Shown here in pieces: positions 34,797 to 46,550 of a stretch of DNA of 64,000 bases. A program made the position numbers and the translations under genes. Position 1 is the stretch's first letter; every line of letters starts with the position of its first letter. The DNA is from Pseudomonas atagonensis (GTDB taxonomy: Bacteria > Pseudomonadota > Gammaproteobacteria > Pseudomonadales > Pseudomonadaceae). The stretch is taken from assembly GCF_011369485.1 (NCBI RefSeq), contig NZ_VXCA01000005.1, positions 1 through 64,000 on the forward strand. The letters are read 5' to 3'. The notes below the pieces were generated by a model. The model ran no database searches. It had not been told where the DNA came from and saw only the letters and a program-made list of their open reading frames with translations.

Positions 34797-35849
34797 TTAG
34801 AGGTCGCCGAGGCCGTCGATCAGCGCCTGATTCTGCTCCGGCGTACCAATCGAGATCCGCAGGAACTGTGCAATCCGCTCCTGCTTGAAGTGCCGAACGA
34901 TCACACCCTGCTCGCGCAGCTTGGCGGCCAGACCCGCCGCATCATGCTGCGGATGCCGGGCGAATATGAAGTTCGCCGCCGACGGCAGCACTTCAAAGCC
35001 CTTGCCTTGCAACTGCGCGATAACCCACTCGCGGCTCTCGATGACCAGACGGCAAGTCTTGTCAAAATACTCGCGATCCTCGAATGCCGCCGCCGCGCCG
35101 ACATTTGCCATGCGATCCAGCGGATAGGAGTTGAAGCTGTTCTTGATCCGCTCCAGCGCCTCGATCAAGTCCGGGTGGCCCACCGCCAGACCGACCCTCA
35201 GGCCGGCCAGCGAGCGCGACTTTGAAAGGGTCTGCGTCACCAGCAGGTTCGGATAACGATCCACCAGGCTTATCGCGGTTTCGCCGCCGAAGTCGATGTA
35301 AGCCTCGTCCACGACCACCACCGAATCCGGGCTGGCCTTGAGGATTTGCTCGACCGCGTCCAGCGCCAACAGGCAACCGGTCGGAGCGTTCGGGTTAGGG
35401 AAAATGATCCCGCCGTTCGGCTTGGCATAGTCCGCCGGGTTGATCCGGAATTGTGCGTCCAGCGGCACGGCGTCGAACTCGATGCCGTACAGACCGCAGT
35501 AGACCGGGTAGAAGCTATAACTGATATCGGGGAACAGCAGTGGCTGATCGTGTTGCAGCAGACCGTGAAAAATGTGCGCCAGCACCTCATCCGAGCCGTT
35601 GCCGAGAAAAACCTGGTTACTTTGCACGCCGTAATACTTGGCGACGGCATTTTTCAGCAGATCGCTGTTCGGATCCGGGTACAGGCGCAGGTTGTCATTG
35701 AGTTCGGCCTGCATGGCCGCCAAGGCTTTTGGCGACGGGCCGTACGGGTTCTCGTTGGTGTTGAGCTTGACCAATTTGGTCAGCTTCGGCTGTTCGCCCG
35801 GCACATAGGGCACCAGATCCTTGACGAACGGGCTCCAGAATTTGCTCAT
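34797..35849 (-). CDS. hisC: Histidinol-phosphate aminotransferase
   Basis: The 350-residue PLP enzyme is a class I/II aminotransferase of the HisC type. Visible are [55 protein letters not shown] and the PLP-lysine segment [20 protein letters not shown]. It converts imidazole-acetol phosphate to histidinol phosphate. It ends the leftward hisG-hisD-hisC group, three bases after hisD. Confidence 0.95.
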   Translation of the reverse strand: MSKFWSPFVKDLVPYVPGEQPKLTKLVKLNTNENPYGPSPKALAAMQAELNDNLRLYPDPNSDLLKNAVAKYYGVQSNQVFLGNGSDEVLAHIFHGLLQHDQPLLFPDISYSFYPVYCGLYGIEFDAVPLDAQFRINPADYAKPNGGIIFPNPNAPTGCLLALDAVEQILKASPDSVVVVDEAYIDFGGETAISLVDRYPNLLVTQTLSKSRSLAGLRVGLAVGHPDLIEALERIKNSFNSYPLDRMANVGAAAAFEDREYFDKTCRLVIESREWVIAQLQGKGFEVLPSAANFIFARHPQHDAAGLAAKLREQGVIVRHFKQERIAQFLRISIGTPEQNQALIDGLGDL

Positions 35850-35852
35850 CTC

Positions 35853-37190
35853 TCAGTTCCCCTGCCCTTGTAGAAAGTCTTCGTCTTTGATGCGGTATTC
35901 GGCGCTGCGGGCGTGCGCGCTGAGCGATTCGCCGCGAGCCAGTACCGATGCCGTTTTACCCAGCTCGGAAGCACCGGCTTCGGAGCAGAAGATGATCGAC
36001 GAACGTTTCTGGAAGTCGTACACACCCAGCGGCGAGGAGAATCGCGCAGTGCCGGAAGTCGGCAGTACGTGGTTCGGGCCTGCGCAGTAATCGCCCAGCG
36101 CTTCCGAGGTGTGACGGCCCATGAAGATCGCGCCGGCGTGGCGGATCTGCGGCAGCCAGGCCTGTGGGTCAGCGACCGACAACTCCAGGTGTTCCGGGGC
36201 GATGCGGTTGGCAACTTCGATGGCTTGCGCCATGTCTTTCACGTGAATCAGTGCACCTCGGCCATTGATCGAGGTTTCGATGATGGTCGCGCGGTCCATG
36301 GTCGGCAGCAGTTTGTCGATGCTGGCGGCAACCTTGTCGAGGAACTCGGCATCGGGGCTGACCAGAATCGCCTGCGCGTCTTCATCGTGCTCGGCCTGGG
36401 AGAACAGGTCCATGGCGATCCAGTCCGGATCGGTCTGGCCGTCGCACACCACGAGGATTTCCGAAGGTCCGGCGATCATGTCGATCCCCACCTGACCGAA
36501 CACGTGACGCTTGGCGGTGGCGACATAGATGTTGCCCGGGCCAACGACCTTGTCCACTTGCGGTACGCTTTCGGTGCCGTAAGCCAGCGCGGCAACGGCT
36601 TGCGCACCGCCGATGGTGAACACGCGGTCGACACCGGCGATGCACGCGGCGGCCAGCACCAGTTCGTTGATTTCACCACGCGGGGTCGGCACGACCATGA
36701 CCACTTCGGCCACGCCGGCAACCTTGGCCGGAATCGCGTTCATCAACACCGACGACGGATACGACGCCTTGCCGCCCGGCACGTACAGGCCGGCGCGATC
36801 CAGCGGCGTGACCTTCTGACCCAGCACGGTGCCATCGGCTTCGGTGTAGCTCCAGGAGTCCTGTTTCTGCTTCTCGTGATAGCTGCGCACTCGGGCCGCA
36901 GCTTTTTCCAACGCTTCGCGCTGCGCCACGGTAATGCGGGTCAGGGCCAGTTCCAGACGCTCACGCGGCAGGATCAGATCGGCCATCGAAGCGACTTCGA
37001 GGCCGTCGAACTTCTGGGTGAACTCGACCAGCGCCGCGTCACCGCGCTCGCGCACAGCCTTGATGATGTCCAGCACCCGCTGATTGACCGAGTCGTCAGA
37101 CACACTTTCCCAGCTCAGCAGATGATCCAGATGATGCGCGAAATCCGGGTCAGCAGCGTTGAGTCGGCGAATTGCAGTCGGTGCGGTCAT
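35853..37190 (-). CDS. hisD: Histidinol dehydrogenase
   Basis: The 445-residue enzyme carries the HisD signatures: [54 protein letters not shown] and the metal-binding [13 protein letters not shown], with the C-terminal [20 protein letters not shown]. It oxidises histidinol to histidine in two NAD steps with a zinc ion. It lies between hisG and hisC in the same direction. Confidence 0.96.
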   Translation of the reverse strand: MTAPTAIRRLNAADPDFAHHLDHLLSWESVSDDSVNQRVLDIIKAVRERGDAALVEFTQKFDGLEVASMADLILPRERLELALTRITVAQREALEKAAARVRSYHEKQKQDSWSYTEADGTVLGQKVTPLDRAGLYVPGGKASYPSSVLMNAIPAKVAGVAEVVMVVPTPRGEINELVLAAACIAGVDRVFTIGGAQAVAALAYGTESVPQVDKVVGPGNIYVATAKRHVFGQVGIDMIAGPSEILVVCDGQTDPDWIAMDLFSQAEHDEDAQAILVSPDAEFLDKVAASIDKLLPTMDRATIIETSINGRGALIHVKDMAQAIEVANRIAPEHLELSVADPQAWLPQIRHAGAIFMGRHTSEALGDYCAGPNHVLPTSGTARFSSPLGVYDFQKRSSIIFCSEAGASELGKTASVLARGESLSAHARSAEYRIKDEDFLQGQGN

Positions 37191-37314
37191 AGCGAGAGCC
37201 TCATAGGAATGGCAAAAAACTCAGGCGCCCGAAATTACCATTCGATCCGCTTGGGCACCTGAGATTCTGGCTATGAGGCGGATAGACGGCGCGACGTGAC
37301 GTCGCGCAAGTACA

Positions 37315-37950
37315 TCAGCCGCGGTGTCGCGATTCCACTGCCTTGCGCAGCGTATCGATCAACGCCTGGATACGGGCGTGTTGCATTTTCATCGAAGCCT
37401 TGTTGACCACCAGGCGCGAGCTGATCGTGGCGATCAGTTCCTGAGGTTCCAGGCCATTGGCGCGCAGGGTGTTGCCGGTGTCGACCACGTCGATGATCTT
37501 GTCGGCGAGACCGATCAGCGGCGCCAGCTCCATCGAGCCGTACAGTTTGATGATGTCGACCTGACGGCCCTGTTCGGCGTAATAACGCTTGGCAACGTTG
37601 ACGAACTTGGTCGCCACGCGCAGACGGCCCTTGGGCTCGACCGCGCCGATCTTGCCGGCGGTCATCAATTTGCACTGAGCGATCTGCAGATCCAGTGGCT
37701 CGTACAGGCCCTGGCCGGTGTATTCCATCAGCACATCCTTGCCGGCGACGCCAAGGTCGGCCGCGCCATGCTCGACATACGTCGGCACGTCGGTGGCACG
37801 CACGATCAGCAGACGAACGTCGTCCTGTGTCGTGGGGATGATCAGCTTGCGGCTCTTGTCCGGATTCTCGGTCGGCACAATGCCGGCTTCAGCGAGAAGC
37901 GGCAGCGTGTCGTCAAGGATGCGGCCCTTGGACAGTGCAATGGTCAACAT
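37315..37950 (-). CDS. hisG: ATP phosphoribosyltransferase (short form)
   Basis: The 211-residue protein matches the short HisG class: [49 protein letters not shown] and [16 protein letters not shown] with the PRPP-binding loop. It makes the first, feedback-regulated step of histidine synthesis. The short form lacks the C-terminal regulatory domain and works with HisZ, which is not in this window. A 124-base gap separates it from hisD. Confidence 0.94.
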   Translation of the reverse strand: MLTIALSKGRILDDTLPLLAEAGIVPTENPDKSRKLIIPTTQDDVRLLIVRATDVPTYVEHGAADLGVAGKDVLMEYTGQGLYEPLDLQIAQCKLMTAGKIGAVEPKGRLRVATKFVNVAKRYYAEQGRQVDIIKLYGSMELAPLIGLADKIIDVVDTGNTLRANGLEPQELIATISSRLVVNKASMKMQHARIQALIDTLRKAVESRHRG

Positions 37951-38077
37951 GGGAAACGTCAGTCCTTATCAAGGTACTCATGTCCGGTCGCAGTCGGCGC
38001 CGGACACACATCGAGCCGTTAACCGGCTCGATTCGAAACGAATTCAGTGGACACGTCCCTGTGTCCTCGTGCAGCGA

Positions 38078-39605
<1,528 letters not shown>

Positions 39606-39651
39606 GCTCAACCTCAATCGGCGCCCTGTGCGCACGGGTCGGACATCATAC

Positions 39652-39708
39652 AAAAAAGCCCCGCGCCTGCGAACCCCGCAACGCAGGACTCTGACGGGGG
39701 GCTTCTTT
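39652..39708 (-). terminator. Intrinsic terminator after mlaB
   Basis: Read leftward, AAGCCCC ... CCTGCG - loop - CGCAGG ... GGGGCTTTTTT forms a two-part stem ending in a T-run. It separates the mla operon from ibaG/murA. Flanking A/T runs on the other side could make it work both ways. Confidence 0.75.
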
Positions 39709-39720
39709 ATTGATGCGGGT

Positions 39721-40026
39721 TCAGGGTTGCGCCAACAGCTCGGTCAGTTCGCTGACCTGAGCGATTTCGCGCATGTCTTCGGGCATCGCGCGGATACTGA
39801 CCGCTTTACCGGCGGCTTGCGCATCGCGGATGAAGCACAGCAACAGCGACAAGCCGACGCTGCTGGACTTCTTCACCGCCGCGCAATCGATGACCAGCGA
39901 AGCAGCCTTGCTCGACTTGATCAGCGCCTGGCCTTCCTTGCGCAAGGCCGGGCCGGTGCTGTAATCCAGCACGCCGCTGAGCAGCAGCTCGTCGACATCA
40001 CTCATGTGAACTGCCGCCTCGGTCAT
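39721..40026 (-). CDS. mlaB: STAS domain protein MlaB
   Basis: The 101-residue cytoplasmic protein has a STAS fold (LLLSGVLDYSTGPALRKEGQALIKSS; SLVIDCAAVKKSSSVGLSLLLCFI). It is the fourth piece of the MlaFEDB complex in the inner membrane and stabilises the MlaF ATPase. Its ATG overlaps the mlaC stop by four bases (ATGA). The order F-E-D-C-B is typical. Confidence 0.92.
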   Translation of the reverse strand: MTEAAVHMSDVDELLLSGVLDYSTGPALRKEGQALIKSSKAASLVIDCAAVKKSSSVGLSLLLCFIRDAQAAGKAVSIRAMPEDMREIAQVSELTELLAQP

Positions 40027-40667
40027 TGTGCCGACTTCTCTTCGGTGGTGGCCTTGGCCTTGGCGACCTCACCGGCCCAACCATTGATCGTCTTGTCCAG
40101 ATCGTTGCCGTTACGCTGCATCGCGTCGGCGAACTGATCACGGAACAGCTTGCCGATGTTGATGCCGTTGATGATCACGTTGCGCAGTTTCCACTCGCCG
40201 TTGATCTTCTCCAGCGTGTATTGCACAGGATAGATCGCGCCGTTGCTGCCCTTGACGGTCATGCCGACGCTGGTGCGGTCGCCCGACTCATCTTTCGCAG
40301 GATCAACGGTGATGCCCTGGTTGTTGTATTCAAGCAAGGCGTTGCCGTAGAACTGGAACAGGCCTTTCTTGAAGTTTTCCTGGAAGGTCTGCATCTGCGC
40401 CGGCGTGGCCTTGCGCGAATACTTGACCGTCATGATGCTTTTGGAAATACCTTCGGCATCCACCACCGGACCGACGATGGTGTTCAACGCCGTGTAGAAA
40501 TCCTGCGGATCCTGCTTGTACTTCTCTTTGTTGGCCGACAGATCGGCGAGCATCCGGTTCGTGGTGTCCTGAACCAGATCATGCGCCGATTGTGCCGCCA
40601 CCGCGTTACCGATCAATGGCAGTGTCGCAAGCAACACCAACAGGCCACGTCGCAAGGTAGAGATCAT
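40023..40667 (-). CDS. mlaC: Periplasmic phospholipid-binding protein MlaC
   Basis: The 214-residue protein has a signal peptide (GLLVLLATLPLIGNAVAAQ) and the Tol-Tol/MlaC fold: HDLVQDTTNRMLADLSANKEKYKQ, then VKYSRKATPAQMQTFQENFKKGLFQFYGNAL. It carries phospholipids between the outer-membrane MlaA complex and MlaFEDB, keeping the outer leaflet free of phospholipid. It is 11 bases after mlaD. Confidence 0.93.
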   Translation of the reverse strand: MISTLRRGLLVLLATLPLIGNAVAAQSAHDLVQDTTNRMLADLSANKEKYKQDPQDFYTALNTIVGPVVDAEGISKSIMTVKYSRKATPAQMQTFQENFKKGLFQFYGNALLEYNNQGITVDPAKDESGDRTSVGMTVKGSNGAIYPVQYTLEKINGEWKLRNVIINGINIGKLFRDQFADAMQRNGNDLDKTINGWAGEVAKAKATTEEKSAQ

Positions 40668-40678
40668 TCAAAAGCTCC

Positions 40679-41146
40679 TCATTTGGCGTCTTTGCTAACG
40701 GTATTGAGCAGGAATTTACCGATCAGGTCTTCCAGTACCAGAGACGACTGCGTGTCGTGAATGGTTCCACCATCCTTCAGACGGGCATCCTCCCCGCCTA
40801 CGCTGATACCGATGTACTTCTCGCCCAGCAGACCAGCAGTCAGGATAGACGCTGTGGAGTCGGTCGGCAGATTGTCGACCTTCTTGTCCACCTGCAGGGT
40901 TACGCGACCGGTGAAGCTGTCGCGATCCAGGTCGATTGCGGTGACCTTGCCGATGGTGACACCGGCCATGGTGACCTTGGCTCTGACCGTCAGACCGGCA
41001 ATGTTGTCGAAGTAGGCATAGAGCTTATACGTGTCGGTGGTCGACGTCGGAGACAGGCCACTGACCCGCAACGCAAGCAGTAACAAAGCCAGGATCCCTG
41101 CCAGCAGGAACAGGCCGACACCGATTTCCAGGGTGCGGTTTTGCAT
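40679..41146 (-). CDS. mlaD: MCE-domain protein MlaD
   Basis: The 155-residue protein has one N-terminal membrane helix (IGVGLFLLAGILALLLLALRV) and an MCE domain (YKLYAYFDNIAGLTVRAKVTMAGVTIGKVTAI). It forms a hexameric ring that conducts lipid between MlaC and MlaFE. Its ATG overlaps the mlaE stop by one base (TGATG). Confidence 0.94.
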   Translation of the reverse strand: MQNRTLEIGVGLFLLAGILALLLLALRVSGLSPTSTTDTYKLYAYFDNIAGLTVRAKVTMAGVTIGKVTAIDLDRDSFTGRVTLQVDKKVDNLPTDSTASILTAGLLGEKYIGISVGGEDARLKDGGTIHDTQSSLVLEDLIGKFLLNTVSKDAK

Positions 41147-41943
41147 CAGAAATCTCCAAACATCAAAGCGGTCAGAATAAAGTCCAGGCCGAGCACCGCC
41201 AGGGAGGCGAATACCACGGTCTTGGTGGTGGCACGACTGATGCCCTCGGAAGTGGGCTCGCAGTCATAGCCTTGGAATACGGCGATCCAGGTCACGACGA
41301 AGGCAAAAACGATACTTTTGATGACGCCATTGAGCACGTCACTGGTGAAGTTCACGCTGTTCTGCATGTTCGCCCAGTAAGAACCTTCATACACGCCCAG
41401 CCAGTCGACAGCCACCCATGAACCGCCCCAGATGCCTACCACGCTGAAAATCATCGCCAGCACCGGCAGGGAAATGAAACCGGCCCACAGGCGCGGAGCA
41501 ATAATGTATTTGAGCGGGTCGACACCGATCATTTCCAGACTGGAAAGCTGCTCGGTGGACTTCATGTTGCCGATTTCAGCAGTCAGCGCGGAGCCGGCAC
41601 GACCGGCGAACAGCAGCGCCGTCACCACCGGGCCGAGTTCACGCAGCAGCGTCAGCGCAACCATCTGCCCCACTGCCTGCTCCGAACCGTAGCTCGACAG
41701 AATGCTGAACCCCTGCAGCGCCAGCACCATGCCGATGAAAATACCGGAAACGACGATGATCACCAGCGACATCACGCCAACCGAATGCAACTGCTTGACC
41801 AGCAAGCCGAAGCCGCCGCTGATACCGCCACGACCCAGCAACGCATGAAACAGGAACAGCGTGGCACGACCGAACACCGCTATGGCGTCGATCGCCGATT
41901 CGCCAAAGCGGCGAACGCGTTCTACAAGTGAAATTCTGCGCAT
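41146..41943 (-). CDS. mlaE: Phospholipid ABC transporter permease MlaE
   Basis: The 265-residue permease starts [25 protein letters not shown] and has the MlaE hydrophobic segments and the conserved [34 protein letters not shown] loop that contacts the ATPase. The start shares one base with the mlaF stop (TGATG). An upstream TTG at 41946 would add one residue. Inner-membrane part of the Mla transporter. Confidence 0.95.
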   Translation of the reverse strand: MRRISLVERVRRFGESAIDAIAVFGRATLFLFHALLGRGGISGGFGLLVKQLHSVGVMSLVIIVVSGIFIGMVLALQGFSILSSYGSEQAVGQMVALTLLRELGPVVTALLFAGRAGSALTAEIGNMKSTEQLSSLEMIGVDPLKYIIAPRLWAGFISLPVLAMIFSVVGIWGGSWVAVDWLGVYEGSYWANMQNSVNFTSDVLNGVIKSIVFAFVVTWIAVFQGYDCEPTSEGISRATTKTVVFASLAVLGLDFILTALMFGDF

Positions 41944-42752
41944 CAACGTTTCCCCAGAAGATCTGCGCGGTAATCCGTCGCTGGAAAGTGATACGGAACC
42001 GGGCCGTCGGGATCGCCGGTCATGAACTGGCGAATGCGCGGCTCATCTGAGTTCATCAGTTCGTCCGGCGTGCCCTGCCCCAGGACCTGGCCATCGCCGA
42101 CGACATAGATGTAATCGGCGATGCTCGCGGTTTCGGCCAAATCGTGGGAAACCACGATACTGGTGATCCCCAGCGCATCGTTGAGCAGGCGGATCAGACG
42201 CACCAGAACGCCCATGGCGATCGGATCCTGACCGACGAACGGTTCGTCGTACATCAGAATCTGCGGATCGAGGGCAATGGCCCGGGCCAGTGCGACACGA
42301 CGCTTCATGCCGCCGGACAACTCATCGGGCATCAGCTCGATGGCGCCGCGCAAGCCAACGGCCTGCAATTTGAGCAGGACGATGTCGCGGATCATTTCTT
42401 CCGGCAACTCTGTATGAACGCGCAGGGGGAACGCGACGTTCTCGAAGACATCGAGATCGGTGAACAGCGCGCCGCTCTGAAACAGCACGCCCATGTGCTT
42501 GCGCGCATCGAACAGGTCGCTGCGCGACAGCGTTGGCAGGTTCTGTCCATTGACCCAGACTTCGCCGCTGGTTGGACGCAGTTGTGCGCCCATCAAACGC
42601 AGCAGCGTGGTCTTGCCACACCCGGAAGGCCCCATGATGCCGGTGACCTTGCCGCGCGGGATGCGAATATCGACGTTATTGAAAATGCTGCGCGCACCGC
42701 GCTTGAAGGAGACTCCCTTCAGCTCGACCGCGTAGGCGTTATCGGCACTCAT
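41943..42752 (-). CDS. mlaF: Phospholipid ABC transporter ATP-binding protein MlaF
   Basis: The 269-residue ATPase has Walker [13 protein letters not shown], the ABC signature [21 protein letters not shown] with Walker B ILMYDEPF, and the H-loop VVSHDLAET. It powers the MlaFEDB lipid transporter. It is the first gene of the leftward mla operon, divergent from kdsD by 274 bases. Confidence 0.95.
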   Translation of the reverse strand: MSADNAYAVELKGVSFKRGARSIFNNVDIRIPRGKVTGIMGPSGCGKTTLLRLMGAQLRPTSGEVWVNGQNLPTLSRSDLFDARKHMGVLFQSGALFTDLDVFENVAFPLRVHTELPEEMIRDIVLLKLQAVGLRGAIELMPDELSGGMKRRVALARAIALDPQILMYDEPFVGQDPIAMGVLVRLIRLLNDALGITSIVVSHDLAETASIADYIYVVGDGQVLGQGTPDELMNSDEPRIRQFMTGDPDGPVPYHFPATDYRADLLGKR

Positions 42753-42986
42753 CTAAACTCCTTGCGATGCAGCCTCTCACTCGGACGCCAGGCTTTCACT
42801 GGAAAGCACATACATCCCGGGCAGGCCGAACTGGCGGCGAACTATATCACTGCAACGGCTCAGCGCCCAAGGCCTGTACCGGCTGTCTTGCCCGATCTGA
42901 AAGGCACGGGAGTGCATTTGCGGGGTTTTGGTAACGAGGAATGACAAAGCACGACGAACTAGCGTGAGGCTTTTCAACATACCCGC

Positions 42987-42992
42987 TATAAT
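42987..42992 (+). promoter_or_regulatory. kdsD: Candidate -10 box of the kdsD promoter
   Basis: An exact TATAAT lies 34 bases before the kdsD ATG. The sequence at the -35 distance (around 42964-42970, GTGAGGC) is a poor match, so the assignment is tentative. Confidence 0.35.
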
Positions 42993-43026
42993 CGCCGCCT
43001 TTTCATCGGGCTATACGATTTCTGAC

Positions 43027-44001
43027 ATGAGCCAAACCAGCGACCTGATTCAATCGGCACAACGCACCATCCGCCTCGAAGTGGAAGCCGTCCAAGGCTT
43101 GATGCCCCATATCGACGCCGATTTCGTACGCGCTTGCGAGATGATTCTGGCCAGCAAGGGCCGCGTCGTGGTGGTCGGCATGGGCAAATCCGGGCACATC
43201 GGCAACAAGATTGCCGCCACCCTGGCCAGCACCGGCACCCCGGCGTTTTTTGTGCACCCGGCCGAAGCCAGCCATGGCGACATGGGCATGATCACCCGCG
43301 ACGACGTGATCCTGGCCCTGTCGAACTCTGGCTCGACCAATGAAATCGTCACGTTGCTGCCCCTGATCAAACGTCTGGGCATCCAGCTGATCAGCGTCAC
43401 CGGCAACCCGCAATCGCCACTATCCAAGGCAGCCGAGGTCAACCTCAACGTTCACGTCGAGCATGAAGCCTGCCCGTTGAACCTGGCACCGACCTCCTCC
43501 ACCACCGCCGCACTGGTCATGGGCGATGCCCTGGCCGTGGCGTTGCTGGAAGCCCGCGGTTTTACTGCCGAAGACTTCGCCTTTTCCCATCCGGGAGGCG
43601 CGCTGGGCCGTCGCCTGTTGCTTAAAGTGGAAAACGTCATGCACGCCGGGCAGGAACTGCCACAGGTGCAGCGCGGCACTCTGCTCAAGGACGCCTTGAT
43701 GGAAATGACCCGCAAGGGTCTGGGCATGACCGTGATCCTTGAAGCCGACGGCAAACTTGCCGGGATCTTCACTGACGGCGACTTGCGCCGCACGCTGGAT
43801 CGCAGCATCGACATTCGCAGCGCGACAATCGACCAGGTCATGACCGTGCACGGCAAGACCGCCCGCCCGGAAATGCTCGCGGCCGAAGCGTTGAAAATCA
43901 TGGAAGACCACCGCATCAACGCACTGGTCGTGGTTGACGAAGACGACCGCCCGGTCGGCGCCTTCAACCTCTCCGATCTGCTGCGCGCAGGAGTGATGTA
44001 A
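43027..44001 (+). CDS. kdsD: Arabinose 5-phosphate isomerase KdsD
   Basis: The 324-residue enzyme has an N-terminal SIS sugar-isomerase domain (VVVVGMGKSGHIGNKIAATLASTGTPAFFVHPAEASHGDMGM) and two C-terminal CBS domains (VMHAGQELPQV ... VVDEDDRPVGAFNLSDLLRAGV). It makes arabinose 5-phosphate for Kdo, the inner-core sugar of LPS. Start 43027 fits the family. It directly precedes kdsC and the lpt genes. Confidence 0.95.
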   Translation: MSQTSDLIQSAQRTIRLEVEAVQGLMPHIDADFVRACEMILASKGRVVVVGMGKSGHIGNKIAATLASTGTPAFFVHPAEASHGDMGMITRDDVILALSNSGSTNEIVTLLPLIKRLGIQLISVTGNPQSPLSKAAEVNLNVHVEHEACPLNLAPTSSTTAALVMGDALAVALLEARGFTAEDFAFSHPGGALGRRLLLKVENVMHAGQELPQVQRGTLLKDALMEMTRKGLGMTVILEADGKLAGIFTDGDLRRTLDRSIDIRSATIDQVMTVHGKTARPEMLAAEALKIMEDHRINALVVVDEDDRPVGAFNLSDLLRAGVM

Positions 44002-44526
44002 ATGAGCAACGATCTGCTGCAACGCGGCAAAGCAATCAAACTGGCGGTTTTCGACGTCGACGGCGTTCTTACTGACGGCCGCCTGTACTTCCTCGAAGAC
44101 GGCAGCGAATTCAAGACATTCAATACCCTCGACGGCCAAGGCATCAAAATGCTGATGAACGCCGGGGTGCAGACCGCTATCATCAGCGGCCGCAAAACGC
44201 CGGTGGTCGAGCGCCGAGCGAAAAACCTCGGCATTCCTCATCTGTTTCAGGGTCGCGAAGACAAATTGGTCGTGCTGGACGGTCTTCTCGAGCAACTGGG
44301 CCTAAGCTATGAACAGGTCGCCTATCTGGGTGACGACCTGCCTGACCTGCCGGTGATTCGCCGTGTCGGCCTAGGCATGGCGGTCGCCAATGCTGCCGAT
44401 TTCGTCCGCGAACACGCGCACGGCGTGACCCGGGCCCGTGGCGGCGAAGGCGCCGCACGCGAATTCTGCGAATTGATCCTGCGCGCCCAGGGCCGCCTCG
44501 ATGCGGCCAACGCCGCGTACCTGTGA
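44002..44526 (+). CDS. kdsC: 3-deoxy-D-manno-octulosonate 8-phosphate phosphatase
   Basis: The 174-residue HAD phosphatase has the nucleophile motif AVFDVDGVLTDGRLYF, the second motif TAIISGRKTPVV and the metal motif YLGDDLPDLPVI. The size and the RAKNLGIPHLFQGREDKL segment match KdsC. It dephosphorylates Kdo 8-phosphate. It begins at the base after the kdsD stop and runs to the lptC region. Confidence 0.95.
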   Translation: MSNDLLQRGKAIKLAVFDVDGVLTDGRLYFLEDGSEFKTFNTLDGQGIKMLMNAGVQTAIISGRKTPVVERRAKNLGIPHLFQGREDKLVVLDGLLEQLGLSYEQVAYLGDDLPDLPVIRRVGLGMAVANAADFVREHAHGVTRARGGEGAAREFCELILRAQGRLDAANAAYL

Positions 44527-44534
44527 GCCAAATC

Positions 44535-45107
44535 ATGCTGAGCAAAAAATTTCGCAACTTCCTGCTGTTCGGCTGCATCGCTGCGATTTTTGCGGCGGTC
44601 GGCTACTGGAACATCAGCCCGGAAAGCTTCCTCGACAAGCCGCCGGTCTCGACTGCAGAGAACCCTATCGACTGGTATGCAACCAACACGCATACCCTGC
44701 AATACCTGCCGGACGGCAAAGTGCAGTACGAAATGACGTCGGACAAGGCCGAGCATGTGAAGGCCACCGACATTACACTCGTCACCAAACCTGACCTGAA
44801 CATGTACCGCGGCACTGATTTCCCTTGGCACGTAACCAGCGAGCGCGGTGAAGTGAACTCGGGCGGCACCGAAGTCGAACTGATCGACTCGGTACGCGTT
44901 CAGCGCACCGACGAAAAGAATCGTGCGATGCTGATCACTTCCACCCGCATGACTGTGTTCCCGCAGCAGCAATATGCGCAGACCGAGCAACCCGTTAGAA
45001 TCGACGGCGCTGGCGGTGTATCGACTGGCGTTGGCATGAAAGCCTACCTGAAGGAAAGCAGGATACACCTGCTATCGAACGTAAGAGGACAGTATGAGGC
45101 TCGTTAA
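44535..45107 (+). CDS. lptC: LPS export protein LptC
   Basis: The 190-residue protein starts MLSKKFRNFLLFGCIAAIFAAVGYWNI, a single membrane anchor, followed by a beta-jellyroll domain (TLQYLPDGKVQYEMTSDKAEHVKATDITLVTKPDLNMYRG). A GTG start at 44523 that overlaps the kdsC stop would add four residues and is less likely. LptC passes LPS from LptBFG to LptA in the periplasm. Its end overlaps lptA by 14 bases. Confidence 0.93.
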   Translation: MLSKKFRNFLLFGCIAAIFAAVGYWNISPESFLDKPPVSTAENPIDWYATNTHTLQYLPDGKVQYEMTSDKAEHVKATDITLVTKPDLNMYRGTDFPWHVTSERGEVNSGGTEVELIDSVRVQRTDEKNRAMLITSTRMTVFPQQQYAQTEQPVRIDGAGGVSTGVGMKAYLKESRIHLLSNVRGQYEAR

Positions 45108-45639
45108 AACCCTCCCTATTTTGCTCAGTCTGGGCGCAGCACTGGGAAGCGTGAGCGCCTGGGCTCTGCCGAACGATCAAGAGCAGCCAATCCGCATTCA
45201 GGCCGACGATGCCCAACTGGACGACAAGAACGGCGTTGCTACCTATAAAGGTGACGTGATCATTACCCAGGGCTCGATGATCGTCAAAGGCAACACCGTG
45301 ACCATGACCCGGGCGCCCAACGGCGACATCGACGTCGTGACTTCGGTGGGTAATCTCGCCTACTTCGAACAATTGCAGACTGCCGGCGACACGAAACCCG
45401 TACAGGGCTGGGGCGTGACCATTCAGTACCACGCACAGCAAAACCGCGTGGTGCTGATCGACAAGGCCAAGGTTGTCGACAAGGACAACAACACCACCCA
45501 GGGCGAGAAAATCGTCTACGACACGGTGAAAAAACTGGCCAGCGCCGGTCGCGCTACCGGCAACAAGGTCACCGAGTCGCGTCCGCGCATCGACATGGTG
45601 ATCCAGCCGAAGAAGAAAACCGACGAGAAAACCCAGTAA
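45094..45639 (+). CDS. lptA: LPS transport periplasmic protein LptA (LptH)
   Basis: The 181-residue protein has a signal peptide ([18 protein letters not shown]) and an OstA-like beta-jellyroll ([37 protein letters not shown]). It forms the periplasmic bridge that carries LPS to the outer membrane. In Pseudomonas it is also called LptH. Its stop overlaps the lptB start by one base. Confidence 0.94.
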   Translation: MRLVKTLPILLSLGAALGSVSAWALPNDQEQPIRIQADDAQLDDKNGVATYKGDVIITQGSMIVKGNTVTMTRAPNGDIDVVTSVGNLAYFEQLQTAGDTKPVQGWGVTIQYHAQQNRVVLIDKAKVVDKDNNTTQGEKIVYDTVKKLASAGRATGNKVTESRPRIDMVIQPKKKTDEKTQ

Positions 45640-46364
45640 TGGCAACTCTGAAAGCTCAGCACCTGGCCAAGGCCTATAAAAGCCGCCAGGTCGTGCGTGA
45701 CGTCAGCCTGTCGATCGACAGCGGCCAGATCGTCGGCCTGCTCGGCCCGAACGGCGCCGGCAAGACCACCTGCTTCTACATGATCGTCGGCCTGGTACAG
45801 GCCGATCAGGGCCGTGTGCTGATCGACGACCTGGACGTCAGCCACCAGCCAATGCATGGCCGCGCCAAGGCCGGTATCGGCTATCTGCCGCAAGAAGCGT
45901 CGATCTTCCGCAAACTGTCGGTGGCCGACAACATCATGGCCATCCTCGAGACCCGTCAGGAACTCGACAAGGCCGGCCGCCGCAAGGAGCTGGAAAGCCT
46001 GCTGCAGGAGTTCCACATCAGCCACATCCGCGACAACCTCGGCATGAGCCTGTCCGGTGGTGAGCGTCGCCGGGTGGAAATCGCCCGCGCACTGGCAACT
46101 GCGCCGAAATTCATCCTGCTCGACGAACCGTTCGCCGGTGTCGATCCGATCTCCGTCGGCGACATCAAGCAAATCATCCATCACCTCAAGGCCAAGGGCA
46201 TCGGTGTCTTGATCACCGACCACAACGTGCGTGAGACGCTGGATATCTGCGAAACTGCCTACATCGTCAACGACGGTCAATTGATCGCCGAAGGTGACTC
46301 CGCCACCATCCTGGCCAACGATCTGGTCAAGGAAGTGTATCTGGGTCACGAATTCCGCCTGTAA
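45639..46364 (+). CDS. lptB: LPS export ABC transporter ATP-binding protein LptB
   Basis: The 241-residue ATPase has Walker [18 protein letters not shown], the Q-loop [16 protein letters not shown], the signature [19 protein letters not shown] and Walker [14 protein letters not shown]. It powers LPS extraction by LptB2FG. It is the last lpt gene here, 186 bases before rpoN. Confidence 0.96.
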   Translation: MATLKAQHLAKAYKSRQVVRDVSLSIDSGQIVGLLGPNGAGKTTCFYMIVGLVQADQGRVLIDDLDVSHQPMHGRAKAGIGYLPQEASIFRKLSVADNIMAILETRQELDKAGRRKELESLLQEFHISHIRDNLGMSLSGGERRRVEIARALATAPKFILLDEPFAGVDPISVGDIKQIIHHLKAKGIGVLITDHNVRETLDICETAYIVNDGQLIAEGDSATILANDLVKEVYLGHEFRL

Positions 46365-46468
46365 GCGAAACGGTGCCCGGAGGCCGCCCGGGTGCTGTAT
46401 CGATTCAAGCAGGATTTAATACGCTTTAATTGTTACAGCGCTCTAGGCAAACACTTCAGTTTCAGGCA

Positions 46469-46474
46469 TATAAT
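46469..46474 (+). promoter_or_regulatory. rpoN: Candidate -10 box of the rpoN promoter
   Basis: An exact TATAAT lies 76 bases before the rpoN ATG. I find no convincing -35 at 16-18 bases. If used, the transcript would begin just before the paired hairpins at 46487-46524. Confidence 0.35.
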
Positions 46475-46486
46475 TTGCTTAAGTTT

Positions 46487-46524
46487 GGCGCTTCGGCGCC
46501 CTGTAGTGGATGGCGCATAGCGCC
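46487..46524 (+). promoter_or_regulatory. rpoN: Two hairpins with identical stems in the rpoN leader
   Basis: GGCGC-TTCG-GCGCC (46487-46500, a stable UUCG tetraloop) and GGCGC-ATA-GCGCC (46512-46524) have the same five-base stems. The first arm of one can also pair with the second arm of the other. They lie 26-64 bases before the rpoN ATG. Confidence 0.45.
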
Positions 46525-46550
46525 GGCGAATAAGGTGTTAAGCCCCTGCC

